Positions 22,799-32,336 of a stretch of 64,000 nt of DNA are shown piece by piece. The translations under genes were made by a program, and so were the position numbers. The stretch is from Streptomyces niveus. Lineage in GTDB: Bacteria; Actinomycetota; Actinomycetes; Streptomycetales; Streptomycetaceae. The stretch lies in NCBI RefSeq assembly GCF_001723055.1, contig NZ_MDCR01000042.1, positions 6,110-70,109 on the forward strand, written 5' to 3'. Position 1 is the stretch's first letter. Each line of letters starts with the position of its first letter. Under the pieces are notes generated by a model. That model saw nothing but the letters and a program-made list of their open reading frames with translations, had not been told where the DNA came from and did not search any database.

Positions 22799-22918
22799 GG
22801 ACGAGGACGGGAACGAACGCGGAACGAGTACGGATCGAGTTCGGGAGCGGGTGCCGGAAAGAGGGAGTACGAGGCACGAGGTCGGGCAGACGCGGACGGG
22901 AACGGACGAACACGGATC
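22799..22918. repeat. Purine-rich degenerate direct repeat
   Basis: The top strand of this gene-free stretch is nearly all G, A and C in GGACGGG/GGAACG-like steps. The unit GGACGGGAACG-(G)ACGAAC-(A)CGGA appears near 22805-22823 and again near 22895-22915. No coding or regulatory meaning is evident. Confidence 0.45.
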
Positions 22919-23217
22919 ACGTGCACGCGTTCACGAGCGGCCGGCGGTTCCGCGTTCACCATTCTGTGACCTGTACCACTCCACTCAACCGTCCTAAAAG
23001 TGGGGCTTGGCCATCAGAGCGAACGGATGGTAGGTGCTGGGCAATTCGGGCGATTCACCGATTACTGGTGATCACAGCCATGATCACGAGTGACCGTTAT
23101 GCCCGTTACGGCGTCAATAAAGGCCGCCAGTAAGCGGATTGGCCCATTCCGAACGTAACTGTGGCGCAACACACTTTGCTTGAAGGGAACCCGAATGCCC
23201 TGATAGCGATTGTCCTC

Positions 23218-24030
23218 ATGTCCCACACCGCTCACATACCCAGCCACCGGAAGCCCCGCCGAGGCGCGTCGAAAACCGCCATCCGGTCCGGAGTTGCCGG
23301 TGGCGTACTCAGCACCATCGCGCTGGCCGGTGCCGCCGCTCCGGCCAACGCCGAGCCGGTCACCGAGACCATCGAGATGCCCACGCTCACCGCCGGTCTC
23401 GCCGGCAGCGTCGCCCAGTCGGCCGCCGCCACCCAGCAGGTCGCGGACAGCCTCGACCTGCGCGCCCAGGAGGACGCCGCGGCGACCCACGCCGCGAAGG
23501 TCGCCAAGAAGGCCAAGGCCGAGGCCCAGCGCAAGGCAGAGGCCAAGGAGAAGGCCGCGGCTGCCGCTCGCGCCAAGGCCGCCGAGGAGCGCGCCTCGCG
23601 CTCCGAGGAGCGCACGACGCTCGCCGCCTCCTCCGGCTCGTCCGCCCCGGCCTCCGACAGCAGCACGCAGGCCACCGGCTCGGCCGCCGCCGTCCTGGCC
23701 TTCGCGCGCGCCCAGGTCGGCGACGCGTACGTACTCGGCTCCACGGGCCCGAACTCGTGGGACTGCTCCAGCCTCGTCCAGGCCGCGTACCGCCAGGCCG
23801 GTATCGACCTGCCGCGCACCTCGCAGCCGCAGTCGACGGCCGGCACCCAGGTCTCCCTGGACAACCTCCAGGTCGGCGACATCCTCTACTGGGGCGGCGC
23901 GGGCAGCGCGTACCACGTGGGGATCTACTCCGGCGGCGGCAAGTTCATCGGCGCGCAGAACTCCGGTACGGGTGTCGTCGAGAAGACGCTGGACTGGGAC
24001 CCGCCGAGCGGCGCCGTCCGTCTTCTCTGA
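23218..24030 (+). CDS. Secreted NlpC/P60 family peptidoglycan hydrolase
   Basis: Predicted D,L-endopeptidase that cuts peptidoglycan stem peptides outside the cell. The start at ATG 23218 (MSHTAHIPSHRKPRRG) gives a normal signal peptide ending near residue 45 (PANA). Residues 60-130 form an Ala/Lys/Glu-rich coiled coil (AKKAKAEAQRKAEAKEKAAA), then a Ser-rich linker, then the C-terminal NlpC/P60 domain. Catalytic Cys is in WDCSSLVQAAY (about C183) and His in AYHVGIYSGGG (about H233). No ribosome site precedes the ATG at normal distance. I looked for a ydaO-type c-di-AMP riboswitch, known upstream of some actinobacterial NlpC genes, and did not find one. Confidence 0.92.
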   Translation: MSHTAHIPSHRKPRRGASKTAIRSGVAGGVLSTIALAGAAAPANAEPVTETIEMPTLTAGLAGSVAQSAAATQQVADSLDLRAQEDAAATHAAKVAKKAKAEAQRKAEAKEKAAAAARAKAAEERASRSEERTTLAASSGSSAPASDSSTQATGSAAAVLAFARAQVGDAYVLGSTGPNSWDCSSLVQAAYRQAGIDLPRTSQPQSTAGTQVSLDNLQVGDILYWGGAGSAYHVGIYSGGGKFIGAQNSGTGVVEKTLDWDPPSGAVRLL

Positions 24031-24073
24031 CCGACCGGCACGACCTGCGCCATCAGAACGACCATCACGACCG

Positions 24074-24129
24074 CACGACCGAAGGGCCGTCACTCCCCCG
24101 CCCCGGGGAGCGGCGGCCCTTCGGTCGTG
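24074..24129. terminator. Strong hairpin terminator after the NlpC/P60 gene
   Basis: A perfect 16-bp inverted repeat (24074-24089 and 24114-24129, arm CACGACCGAAGGGCCG) surrounds a 24-base loop that is itself GC-rich. It lies 44 bases after the stop codon of the hydrolase gene. Confidence 0.85.
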
Positions 24130-24261
24130 CCGCGCGCCCCCGGACCGTGCTTCCAACGCACTCCCCCGGCGTGGTTGTTCGAGAGTGCGGCGGTGCCGTG
24201 GAGGGCATCGGAGAGACAGGGAATCTCTCCCCCCACACGCACCACGCAGGAGGCACCACCC

Positions 24262-24810
24262 ATGACCGTCAACGGCGTCGACGTTTCGTCGTACCAGAGC
24301 TCCTCGTTCTCCACGCAGGGCCTGCACTTCGCCATCGTCAAAGCCACCGAGGGCACCTCGTACATCAACCCCCGTATGAACGACCAGGCCTCGCACGCGC
24401 GGGAGGCCGGACTCGTCGTCGGCTTCTACCACTTCCTGCGGCCCGGCAGCATGAAGGCGCAGGCGGAGTACTTCGCGGACAAGGCCGCCTCGCGGTCCGG
24501 CGACCCGCTGTTCGTCGACTGGGAGGACGCGGACGTCAGTTGCGCCTCCAAGGACGCCTTCCTGGCGGAGCTCAAGCGGCTGCGGGGCGCGGACCACCGC
24601 GTCGGGCTCTACTGCAACAGGGACTTCTGGCTCAACCGCGACACCACCAGCGAGGCGGGCGACGCCCTGTGGATCGCGGACTACGTGACGGCGGGCAAGC
24701 CCCGGATCAAGGCCGCGTGGAAGTTCCACCAGTACACGGACACCCCGCTCGACACGAACGTCGGCAGGTTCGCGGACGCCGCCGCCCTGCGGAAGTGGGC
24801 CGAGGGATGA
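24262..24810 (+). CDS. Glycoside hydrolase family 25 (lysozyme/muramidase) protein
   Basis: A compact, single-domain GH25 muramidase of 182 residues. The start is the ATG at 24262, with AGGAGG about eight bases upstream. The first catalytic-site Asp lies in NGVDVSSYQ (D7), and the DxE pair is in PLFVDWEDAD (D86, E88), on strands 1 and 4 of the barrel. KATEGTSYINP and GFYHFLRPG are further family landmarks. There is no signal peptide, which is unusual for a housekeeping wall hydrolase; it could act intracellularly, leave by a non-classical route or be a phage-derived endolysin domesticated here. A terminator separates it from the NlpC/P60 gene. Confidence 0.88.
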   Translation: MTVNGVDVSSYQSSSFSTQGLHFAIVKATEGTSYINPRMNDQASHAREAGLVVGFYHFLRPGSMKAQAEYFADKAASRSGDPLFVDWEDADVSCASKDAFLAELKRLRGADHRVGLYCNRDFWLNRDTTSEAGDALWIADYVTAGKPRIKAAWKFHQYTDTPLDTNVGRFADAAALRKWAEG

Positions 24811-24834
24811 CCCGGCCCACCGCCGCTCACTCTT

Positions 24835-26118
24835 CTACGACTTGGGCGCGACCTTGCTCAGACCGTTGATGACCCGGTCCATCGCGTCGCCGCCCGTCGG
24901 GTCCGTCAGGTTCGCCAGCATCTTCAGCGTGAACTTCATCAGCAGCGGATGCGTCAGCCCCCGCTGCGTCGCGATCTTCATGACCTTCGGGTTGCCGATC
25001 AGCTTCACGAAGGCGCGGCCCAGCGTGTAGTAGCCGCCGTAGGTGTCCTTGAGGACCTGCGGATAGCGCTGGAGAGCCATCTCGCGCTGTCCCGGCGTCT
25101 GCCGGGACTGCGCCTGCACGATGACGTCCGCCGCGATCTGGCCGGACTCCATGGCGTACGCGATGCCCTCGCCGTTGAACGGGTTGACCAGCCCGCCCGC
25201 GTCACCGACCAGCAGCAGGCCCTTGGTGTAGTGCGGCTGCCGGTTGAACGCCATGGGCAGCGCGGCGCCGCGGATCGGCATCGTCATGTTGTCGGGGGTG
25301 TAGCCCCAGTCCTCCGGCATCGAGGCGCACCACGCCTTCAGCACCTCGCGCCAGTCCAGCTCCTTGAAGGCGGACGACGAATTGAGGATGCCCAGGCCGA
25401 CGTTGGAGGTGCCGTCACCCATGCCGAAGATCCAGCCGTAGCCGGGCAGCAGCCGGTCCTGCGGACCGCGCCGGTCCCACAGCTCCAGCCAGGACTCCAG
25501 GTAGTCGTCGTCGTGGCGGGGCGAGGTGAAGTACGTACGGACGGCGACGCCCATCGGCCGGTCCTCGCGCCGGTGCAGACCCATCGCGAGCGACAGCCGC
25601 GTGGAGTTGCCGTCGGCGGCGACGACGAGCGGCGCGTGGAAGGTGACGGGCGTCTTCTCCTCGCCCATCTTGGCGTTGACGCCGGTGATGCGGCCGGTGC
25701 GCGGGTCGATGATCGGCGCGCCGACGTTGCAGCGCTCGTGCAGCCGCGCCCCGGCCTTCTGTGCCTGGCGGGCGAGTTGCTCGTCGAAGTCGTCGCGCTT
25801 GCGGACGAGTCCGTAGTCCGGGTAGCTGGCCAGGTCGGGCCAGTCGAGCTGGAGCCGTACACCGCCGCCGATGATCCGCAGGCCCTTGTTACGGAGCCAG
25901 CCGGCCTCCTCGGAGATGTCGATGCCCATCCCCACCAGCTGCTTGGTGGCGCGCGGGGTCAGACCGTCGCCGCACACCTTCTCGCGCGGGAACGCGGTCT
26001 TCTCCAGCAACAGGACGTCCAGGCCCGACTTGGCCAGGTGGTACGCCGTGGTGGAGCCGGCCGGGCCCGCCCCGACGACGATCACATCTGCGGTGTGTTC
26101 GGAGAGGGGCTCGGTCAC
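24835..26118 (-). CDS. Geranylgeranyl reductase family FAD-dependent oxidoreductase (candidate menaquinone reductase)
   Basis: A flavoprotein of 427 residues. The Rossmann FAD site VIVVGAGPAGSTTAYHLAKSG is at the N-terminus, a second FAD motif GLLLVGDAGGLVNPFNGEGI lies near residue 300, and PREKVCGDGLTPRA is the family hallmark. Such enzymes saturate isoprenoid double bonds. In actinobacteria the MenJ type reduces one isoprene unit of menaquinone, and the proximity to menG and mqnC supports that role here, though sequence alone does not separate MenJ from other isoprenoid reductases. Confidence 0.88.
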   Translation of the reverse strand: MTEPLSEHTADVIVVGAGPAGSTTAYHLAKSGLDVLLLEKTAFPREKVCGDGLTPRATKQLVGMGIDISEEAGWLRNKGLRIIGGGVRLQLDWPDLASYPDYGLVRKRDDFDEQLARQAQKAGARLHERCNVGAPIIDPRTGRITGVNAKMGEEKTPVTFHAPLVVAADGNSTRLSLAMGLHRREDRPMGVAVRTYFTSPRHDDDYLESWLELWDRRGPQDRLLPGYGWIFGMGDGTSNVGLGILNSSSAFKELDWREVLKAWCASMPEDWGYTPDNMTMPIRGAALPMAFNRQPHYTKGLLLVGDAGGLVNPFNGEGIAYAMESGQIAADVIVQAQSRQTPGQREMALQRYPQVLKDTYGGYYTLGRAFVKLIGNPKVMKIATQRGLTHPLLMKFTLKMLANLTDPTGGDAMDRVINGLSKVAPKS

Positions 26119-26255
26119 AGCGGGATCTCCCGAAGACTCGTGGCACCCGGCTGGCGGGTCCCGTTCATGGCGTACCGACGGCTGTGGACATGTTCGGCAC
26201 TGGACAGGTGCAGTCTATGGGTGCGTATTGATCGACGAGTTGAAGGGCCACCCAC

Positions 26256-26777
26256 GTGAACGACATCACCCGACCGGTCCCCGTCGTACGGCTCCGCGTA
26301 CCCACCGAGGACGACGCGCGCGCGTGGCACCGGATCTTCGACGACCCGGACGTCATGGAGTTCCACGGCGGGCCCGCGCCGCTCGCCGAGTACGAGGAGT
26401 TCACCGCCCGTCAGCGCGCGCACGCCGCCGAACGCGGCTTCTGCCTCTGGACGATGCTCGACGCCGAGGGCGAGGTGATCGGCTTCACCGGCGCGCAGCC
26501 GTGGCCGCACACGTCGTTCGGCCCGGTCGGCGAGATCGAGATCGGCTGGCGGCTCGGCCGCGCGTACTGGGGCAAGGGGTACGTCACGGCCGCCGCGCAC
26601 GCGACGCTGGAGCGGGTACGGGCGGCGGGCGTCTCCACCGTCGTGGCGATGGTCGACGCCCGCAACGACCGCTCGGTGGCGGTCGCCCGGCGCCTCGGCA
26701 TGGACCTGGAGGAGACGTTCATGACGCCGGTGGGCAAGCGGAAGGCGTACCGCTTCGGGCTCAGACTTCAGCCTTGA
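26256..26777 (+). CDS. GNAT family N-acetyltransferase
   Basis: RimJ/RimL-type acetyltransferase, 173 residues, starting at a GTG at 26256 behind GAAGGG. The acetyl-CoA-binding region is [28 protein letters not shown], and the [19 protein letters not shown] motif is the typical C-terminal signature. The acceptor is unknown. It is convergent with menG and the two coding regions overlap by 17 bases. Confidence 0.9.
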   Translation: MNDITRPVPVVRLRVPTEDDARAWHRIFDDPDVMEFHGGPAPLAEYEEFTARQRAHAAERGFCLWTMLDAEGEVIGFTGAQPWPHTSFGPVGEIEIGWRLGRAYWGKGYVTAAAHATLERVRAAGVSTVVAMVDARNDRSVAVARRLGMDLEETFMTPVGKRKAYRFGLRLQP

Positions 26778-27459
26778 CGCCACGGTGCAGCGCCACGACC
26801 CCGCCGGTGAGATTGCGCCACGCGACCTTCGACCAGCCGGCCTTCTGGAGGAGGGCGGCGAGACCGGGCTGGTCGGGCCAGGCGCGGATGGACTCGGCGA
26901 GGTACACGTACGCGTCGGGGTTGGAGGACACACCGCGCGCCACGGGCGGCAGCGCGCGCATCAGGTACTCCGTGTAGACGGTCCGGAAGGGCTCCCAGGT
27001 CGGCTGTGAGAACTCACAGATCACGACCTGCCCGCCGGGCTTGGTCACCCGGTACAGCTCGCGCAGCGCGCTGTCGGTGTCCTGGACGTTGCGCAGACCG
27101 AAGGAGATCGTGACGCGGTCGAAGACGTCGTCCCGGAAGGGGAGTTTCGTCGCGTCGCCGGCGGTCAGCGGCAGCCAGGGGTGGCGCTTCTTGCCCTCGC
27201 GGAGCATGCCGAGCGAGAAGTCGCACGGCACGACGTAGGCGCCGGTGGCGGCGAAGGGCATGGAGGAGGTGGCGGTGCCCGCGGCGAGGTCGAGGATCTT
27301 CTGCGCGGGCCGGGCACCCACGGCCCTGGCGACCTCCTTGCGCCAGAGCCGCGCCTGGCCCAGCGAGAGCACGTCGTTGGTGAGGTCGTACTTGGCCGCC
27401 ACGTCGTCGAACATCGAGGCGACTTCGTGCGGCTGCTTTTCCAGGGAGGCTCGGGTCAC
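26761..27459 (-). CDS. menG: Demethylmenaquinone methyltransferase
   Basis: Methylates demethylmenaquinone, the last ring modification of menaquinone synthesis. The UbiE/MenG family marks are all present: [19 protein letters not shown] at the N-terminus, the SAM motif [33 protein letters not shown] and the [13 protein letters not shown] segment. 232 residues, normal length. It lies in the cluster with mqnC and the geranylgeranyl-reductase-type gene. Confidence 0.95.
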   Translation of the reverse strand: MTRASLEKQPHEVASMFDDVAAKYDLTNDVLSLGQARLWRKEVARAVGARPAQKILDLAAGTATSSMPFAATGAYVVPCDFSLGMLREGKKRHPWLPLTAGDATKLPFRDDVFDRVTISFGLRNVQDTDSALRELYRVTKPGGQVVICEFSQPTWEPFRTVYTEYLMRALPPVARGVSSNPDAYVYLAESIRAWPDQPGLAALLQKAGWSKVAWRNLTGGVVALHRGVKAEV

Positions 27460-27534
27460 CCCTCCATTGAATCAGCCCGCCTCCGGCACGGGCCCGGGGA
27501 CCGACCGGAGAGACCGCAGAGACCGCCCCGCGCG

Positions 27535-28194
27535 TTACGCGCGGCGGTGGACCAGGCGGCCGTCGAGGATCGTGGCCACACAGCTCGCCGCGCCCGCCTG
27601 CGTCAGGGCGGTGTACGGGGCGGTGGCCGCCGGGACGTCGAAGACCGCGAAGTCCGCCTGGCGGCCCTCGAAGTCCAGTGGTGGCAGCGCGAACGACTCC
27701 TCGGGCGGCAGGGCCGCGAACACGTCCAGGGTCGGCGGGCCCGGTGGGGCGGTGGCGCGGGGTTCGATTCCCAGGCCCGAGCGGGCGACGGCGTCCGCCA
27801 CCGTGGCGCGCCGCAGCCGGCCCGCGACGGCGACCGTGCCGTGGGCCAGCATCGCCCGTACCCCGCGCCGCGCGCTCGCGCCCCAGCGGGACTCGGTCAT
27901 CTCCAGCGCGGCCAGCGCGGCGCCGGTGAGCGGGCGGGTTCCCAGTTCGTCGGCCTCGCGCGGGTCGGGGTGGTAGGCCCGCTCCAGCAGTTCGGGACCG
28001 TACGGATTGCGCAGCCCGGGGGTCAGGACGCCCGGCCACCGGCGGACGCGGGCGGCCGGGTGGGCCGCCGCCAGTTCCTCGTACGGGCCGACGGCCTCGA
28101 TCGAGTCGCCCGCGACCAGGACGGCGCCGCCCGGCACGGGCGCGCGCCCGGCGCCGGGCAGCAGCAGGTCCGCCCGGTGGATCGTCAGTGCCAC
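27535..28194 (-). CDS. Amidohydrolase-like protein lacking the catalytic barrel (imidazolonepropionase-like domain)
   Basis: 219 residues with the outer parts of an amidohydrolase: an N-terminal beta-sandwich with ADLLLPGAGRAPVPGGAVLVAGDSIEAVG, and a C-terminal GRQADFAVFDVP and VATILDGRLVHRR that pair with it in full-length enzymes. Where a normal enzyme reads PG(F/L)xDxHxH, this one reads LTPGLRNPYGPEL and so lacks the metal-binding HxH. The barrel that should lie between is mostly missing. It starts five bases downstream of the mqnC stop. I infer a non-catalytic or accessory role; the neighbourhood suggests a link to the futalosine pathway, in which one known step is an amidohydrolase-type deamination. 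Confidence 0.75.
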   Translation of the reverse strand: MALTIHRADLLLPGAGRAPVPGGAVLVAGDSIEAVGPYEELAAAHPAARVRRWPGVLTPGLRNPYGPELLERAYHPDPREADELGTRPLTGAALAALEMTESRWGASARRGVRAMLAHGTVAVAGRLRRATVADAVARSGLGIEPRATAPPGPPTLDVFAALPPEESFALPPLDFEGRQADFAVFDVPAATAPYTALTQAGAASCVATILDGRLVHRRA

Positions 28195-28198
28195 GCGG

Positions 28199-29398
28199 TC
28201 AGTTGGCGTCGAGCAGCTTGAGCTCGGGGTGCGCCGTGCCGCCCGCGATCGCCGTGGAGGAGATGTGCGAGACGACGCGCTCGTCGACCGGGTCGTTCGC
28301 GGGGTCGTCGTGCACGACGATGTGCTCGTACGTCGTCGTGCGCTGCGCCGGTACCCGGCCCGACTTGCGGATCAGGTCGATGATCTCCAGCCGGTTGGAG
28401 CGGTGCCTGGCGCCCGCCGAGGATACCACGTTCTCCTCCAGCATGATCGAGCCGAGGTCGTCCGCGCCGTAGTGCAGGGAGAGTTGGCCGACCTCCTTGC
28501 CCGTGGTCAGCCAGGAGCCCTGGATGTGCGCGACGTTGTCGAGGAAGAGCCGCGCGATGGCGATCAGCCGCAGGTACTCGAAGAGCGTGGCCTGCGTCTG
28601 CCCCTTCAGCTTGTTGTTCTCCGGCTGGTAGGTGTACGGGATGAACGCCCGGAAGCCGCCCGTCCGGTCCTGTACGTCGCGGATCATCCGCAGGTGCTCG
28701 ATCCGCTCCGCGTTCGTCTCGCCGGTGCCCATGAGCATCGTGGACGTCGACTCGACGCCGAGCCCGTGCGCGGTCTCCATGATCTCCAGCCACCGCTCGC
28801 CGGACTCCTTGAGCGGCGCGATGGCCGTACGCGGCCGGGCCGGCAGCAGTTCGGCGCCGGCGCCCGCGAACGAGTCGAGGCCCGCCGCGTGGATCCGGCG
28901 GATCGCCTCCTCCACGGAGACGTCCGAGATCCGGGCCATGTGCTCGACCTCGGACGCGCCGAGGGAGTGGATGACCAGCTGCGGGAACGCGGCCTTGATG
29001 GCACCGAAGTGCTTCTCGTAGTACTCCACGCCGTAGTCGGGGTGGTGGCCGCCCTGGAACATGATCTGGGTGCCGCCGAGTTCGACGGTCTCCGCGCAGC
29101 GGCGCAGGATGTCGTCGAGGTCGCGGGTCCAGCCCTTGTCGGTGTCCTTGGGGGCCGCGTAGAAGGCGCAGAACTTGCACGCCGTCACGCAGACGTTCGT
29201 GTAGTTGATGTTCCGCTCGATGATGTACGTCGCGATGTGCTCCGTACCGGCGTACCGGCGGCGGCGTACGCGGTCGGCGGCGGAGCCGAGCGCGTGGAGG
29301 GGGGCCGATCGGTAGAGGTCGAGCGCCTCTTCGGGGGTGATCCGGCCACCCTCGGCAGCGCGGTCGAGGACAGACTGCTGGTCGGCCTTCTCGGTCAC
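28199..29398 (-). CDS. mqnC: Cyclic dehypoxanthinyl futalosine synthase
   Basis: Radical SAM enzyme that cyclises dehypoxanthine futalosine in the futalosine menaquinone pathway. The CxxxCxxC cluster motif is C70-VTA-C74-KF-C77 within TNVCVTACKFCAFY. Further marks are GGTQIMFQGGHHPDYG, STSTMLMGTGE, and FIPYTYQPENNKL. 399 residues, as expected. It is followed five bases later by the barrel-less amidohydrolase-like gene. Confidence 0.95.
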   Translation of the reverse strand: MTEKADQQSVLDRAAEGGRITPEEALDLYRSAPLHALGSAADRVRRRRYAGTEHIATYIIERNINYTNVCVTACKFCAFYAAPKDTDKGWTRDLDDILRRCAETVELGGTQIMFQGGHHPDYGVEYYEKHFGAIKAAFPQLVIHSLGASEVEHMARISDVSVEEAIRRIHAAGLDSFAGAGAELLPARPRTAIAPLKESGERWLEIMETAHGLGVESTSTMLMGTGETNAERIEHLRMIRDVQDRTGGFRAFIPYTYQPENNKLKGQTQATLFEYLRLIAIARLFLDNVAHIQGSWLTTGKEVGQLSLHYGADDLGSIMLEENVVSSAGARHRSNRLEIIDLIRKSGRVPAQRTTTYEHIVVHDDPANDPVDERVVSHISSTAIAGGTAHPELKLLDAN

Positions 29399-29486
29399 CG
29401 GGGCGTCACCTTTCGGCGGTGTATCAGGGGAGCTACGGACCGATCCAGCGTACGCCAGGGGTACGGGCCGACCGGCTGCGCCTCCG

Positions 29487-31208
29487 CTACCGCTTCGTCA
29501 GGGTGCCGGTCGGGTTGCCCGCCGCCTCCTCCTTGGAGACGAAGCGCAGATCCCCCTTGTCGGTGAGCGTGAACGTCAGCTCGGCGGCCTCGGTGGTCGT
29601 GCACATCCCCGCCCTGCCCTGCCGGTCCGGATCGGTCGACTCCTCGATCCGGATCTCCTTCGCGGTGGCGGACACGAGTGTGCCCACGCCGTAGCACTCG
29701 GCCTCCACACCGAGGAGCGAGAGGAAGCTGGTGGAGCGGAGCACCTTGTCGCCCTTGCCGCCCGCGGTGATCTCGACCTCGTAGTCGCCGTGCGGGAGTC
29801 CGCTGCGCTCGGTCGTCGGGCCCTTCCAGGTGCCGACGAACTCCTTGGGCACGTCCGCGACGGCCCCGGTCGCCCCGTCGCTGGGGGCCCCGTCGCCGGG
29901 GGCCGTGTCGCCGGGGGCCGTCGCGCTCGGGCCGGCCCCCGTCGGTTTGCCCTGGCCGGCCGAGTCGTGGGCGGAGTCGTTGGAGGAGCCGTTCGAGAAC
30001 TGGTCGAGGAGCAGCGTGCCGCCGAGCGTGACGGCGGCCAGCGCGCCCGCCACGGCGAGGGCGACCGTGCAGCTGATCCTGCGGCGTCGGGGTCCGGCCC
30101 GGCCCGCGGTGACGGAGAGGGACATCCGGGGGTCGTCGGAATCCTGGATCCGCGGGGCGGCTCCGGGCACCGGGTGCGCCTGGGCGTCGGGGTACGTCGG
30201 CGGCCCGAACTCGCCCAGCGCGGGGCCCACGGCGGGCGGGGGCGTGTCCGGCTCCGGCGGCGTGGGCCAGTGCACCGGCTGCCCGGGAGCGCTCCGTACG
30301 GGCGCCGCCGATTCCAGGTCCAGCAGCTGTACGGCGGCCCGGCCGGCCTCGCGTACCAGGGCCTCCGGCAGCCAGCCCGCCTCCACCAGCGGGGCGGCGC
30401 CGCCGGGCGCGGGCGTGAGCCGGGCGGCGACCTCCGCCGGGGCGGGGCGCGCGGCCGGGTCCTTGGCCAGGCAGTGGGCCACCAGGTCCTTCAAGTCGCC
30501 GTCCAGCGCGTCCAGTTCGGGCTCCTCGTGGACGACCTTGTAGAGCAGCGCGGCGGAGGAGTCGCCGGGGAAGGGGCTCACCCCGGCGGTGGCGTACGCG
30601 AGCACCGCGCCGAGCGAGAAGACGTCGGCCGCGCCCGTGACGCCCTTGCCGAGTATCTGCTCGGGCGCCATGTAGCCGGGCGAGCCCACGGAGACGCCGG
30701 TGGAGGTCAGCGAGGCGGTGCCGTCGGTGGCGCGCGCGATGCCGAAGTCGATGAGCCGGGGCCCGTCGAGGGCCAGCAGGACGTTCGAGGGTTTGACGTC
30801 GCGGTGGACGAGGCCCAGCTCGTGGACCGCGCCCAGCGCCTCGGCGAGCCCGGCGCCCAGCGCCCGTACGGTCCGCTCGGGCAGGGGGCCGTGCGCGGCG
30901 ACGGCCTGCGTCAGCGAGGGGCCGGCCACATAGCCGGTGGCGACCCATGGCGTGGCCGCCTCCGGGTCGGCGTCGAGCACCGGCGCCGTCCAGGCGCCGC
31001 CGACCCGGCGGGCCGCCGCCACCTCGCGGCGGAAGCGGGCCCGGAACTCCTCGTCCAGCGCGAGATGCGGATGGACGACCTTCACGGCGACCGTCCGGCC
31101 GCCCCCGGACCTGGCGAGATAGACCCGGCCCATGCCGCCGGCGCCGAGCTTGCCCAGCAGCCGGTACGCGCCGATGGTGCGAGGCCCGTCCGCGTCGAGC
31201 GGCTGCAT
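29487..31208 (-). CDS. Receptor-type serine/threonine protein kinase
   Basis: PknB-type kinase of 573 residues. The kinase domain (residues 14-275) has the glycine loop LGAGGMGRVYLA, the catalytic lysine in TVAVKVVHPH, the catalytic loop VHRDVKPSNVLL, DFGIAR and GYMAPEQ. A Pro-rich linker (residues 300-360) leads to one membrane helix (near 390, SCTVALAVAGALAAVTLGG). The extracytoplasmic part (about 440-573) is a beta-rich domain with a Ser/Thr/Gly-rich stalk and two cysteines (AECYGVG and GMCTTTEA) that could form a disulfide. Its ligand is unknown. It lies between mqnC and mqnA, but co-regulation is only suggested by position. Confidence 0.93.
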   Translation of the reverse strand: MQPLDADGPRTIGAYRLLGKLGAGGMGRVYLARSGGGRTVAVKVVHPHLALDEEFRARFRREVAAARRVGGAWTAPVLDADPEAATPWVATGYVAGPSLTQAVAAHGPLPERTVRALGAGLAEALGAVHELGLVHRDVKPSNVLLALDGPRLIDFGIARATDGTASLTSTGVSVGSPGYMAPEQILGKGVTGAADVFSLGAVLAYATAGVSPFPGDSSAALLYKVVHEEPELDALDGDLKDLVAHCLAKDPAARPAPAEVAARLTPAPGGAAPLVEAGWLPEALVREAGRAAVQLLDLESAAPVRSAPGQPVHWPTPPEPDTPPPAVGPALGEFGPPTYPDAQAHPVPGAAPRIQDSDDPRMSLSVTAGRAGPRRRRISCTVALAVAGALAAVTLGGTLLLDQFSNGSSNDSAHDSAGQGKPTGAGPSATAPGDTAPGDGAPSDGATGAVADVPKEFVGTWKGPTTERSGLPHGDYEVEITAGGKGDKVLRSTSFLSLLGVEAECYGVGTLVSATAKEIRIEESTDPDRQGRAGMCTTTEAAELTFTLTDKGDLRFVSKEEAAGNPTGTLTKR

Positions 31209-31255
31209 ACCCGTCCCCTCCCCGTTCCCGTCCCCCGTGTGCCGCTCCTACCTTC

Positions 31256-32158
<903 letters not shown>

Positions 32159-32315
32159 CTAGACCCGTGAGGCCGGCCGGGCCGTCAGGGGGTGTCGGAC
32201 GGGGCGGCGTGCGGGGCTCCCGGCGGGCCCGGGGCGGGCTCCGGGCGGGTCTCCTTCGCACGTCAGGACCCGCGCCGCGTCACCTCGCCGGGGGCCTCTT
32301 CAAACGTGGGGGTGA

Positions 32316-32336
32316 GGTGATCTTTGGGTGATCTTT
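32316..32336 (+). promoter_or_regulatory. Tandem 10-base direct repeat upstream of the cold-shock promoter
   Basis: GGTGATCTTT occurs twice, at 32316-32325 and 32327-32336, separated by a single G. The period of 11 bases (one DNA turn) and position 30-50 bases upstream of the candidate -10 box make this a plausible activator or repressor site. Confidence 0.5.

Larger units (their letters stand above)
22390..23217. other. Long gene-free region between nuoA and the NlpC/P60 gene
   Basis: These 828 bases carry the divergent promoter regions for nuoA (left part) and the plus-strand cell-wall hydrolase (right part). I see no believable gene: the open frames here are arginine- or proline-rich low-complexity frames. 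The Rex-type operator and the purine-rich repeat inside it are listed separately. Confidence 0.6.

Noticed and set aside
22629-22962. Short frames in the purine-rich gap
   Set aside because: They consist of Arg/Pro/Ser runs imposed by the repeat; no ribosome site and no conserved look.
22990-23217. A ydaO-type c-di-AMP riboswitch before the NlpC/P60 gene
   Set aside because: Expected for some actinobacterial wall hydrolases, but I could not find the conserved core or the pairing elements.
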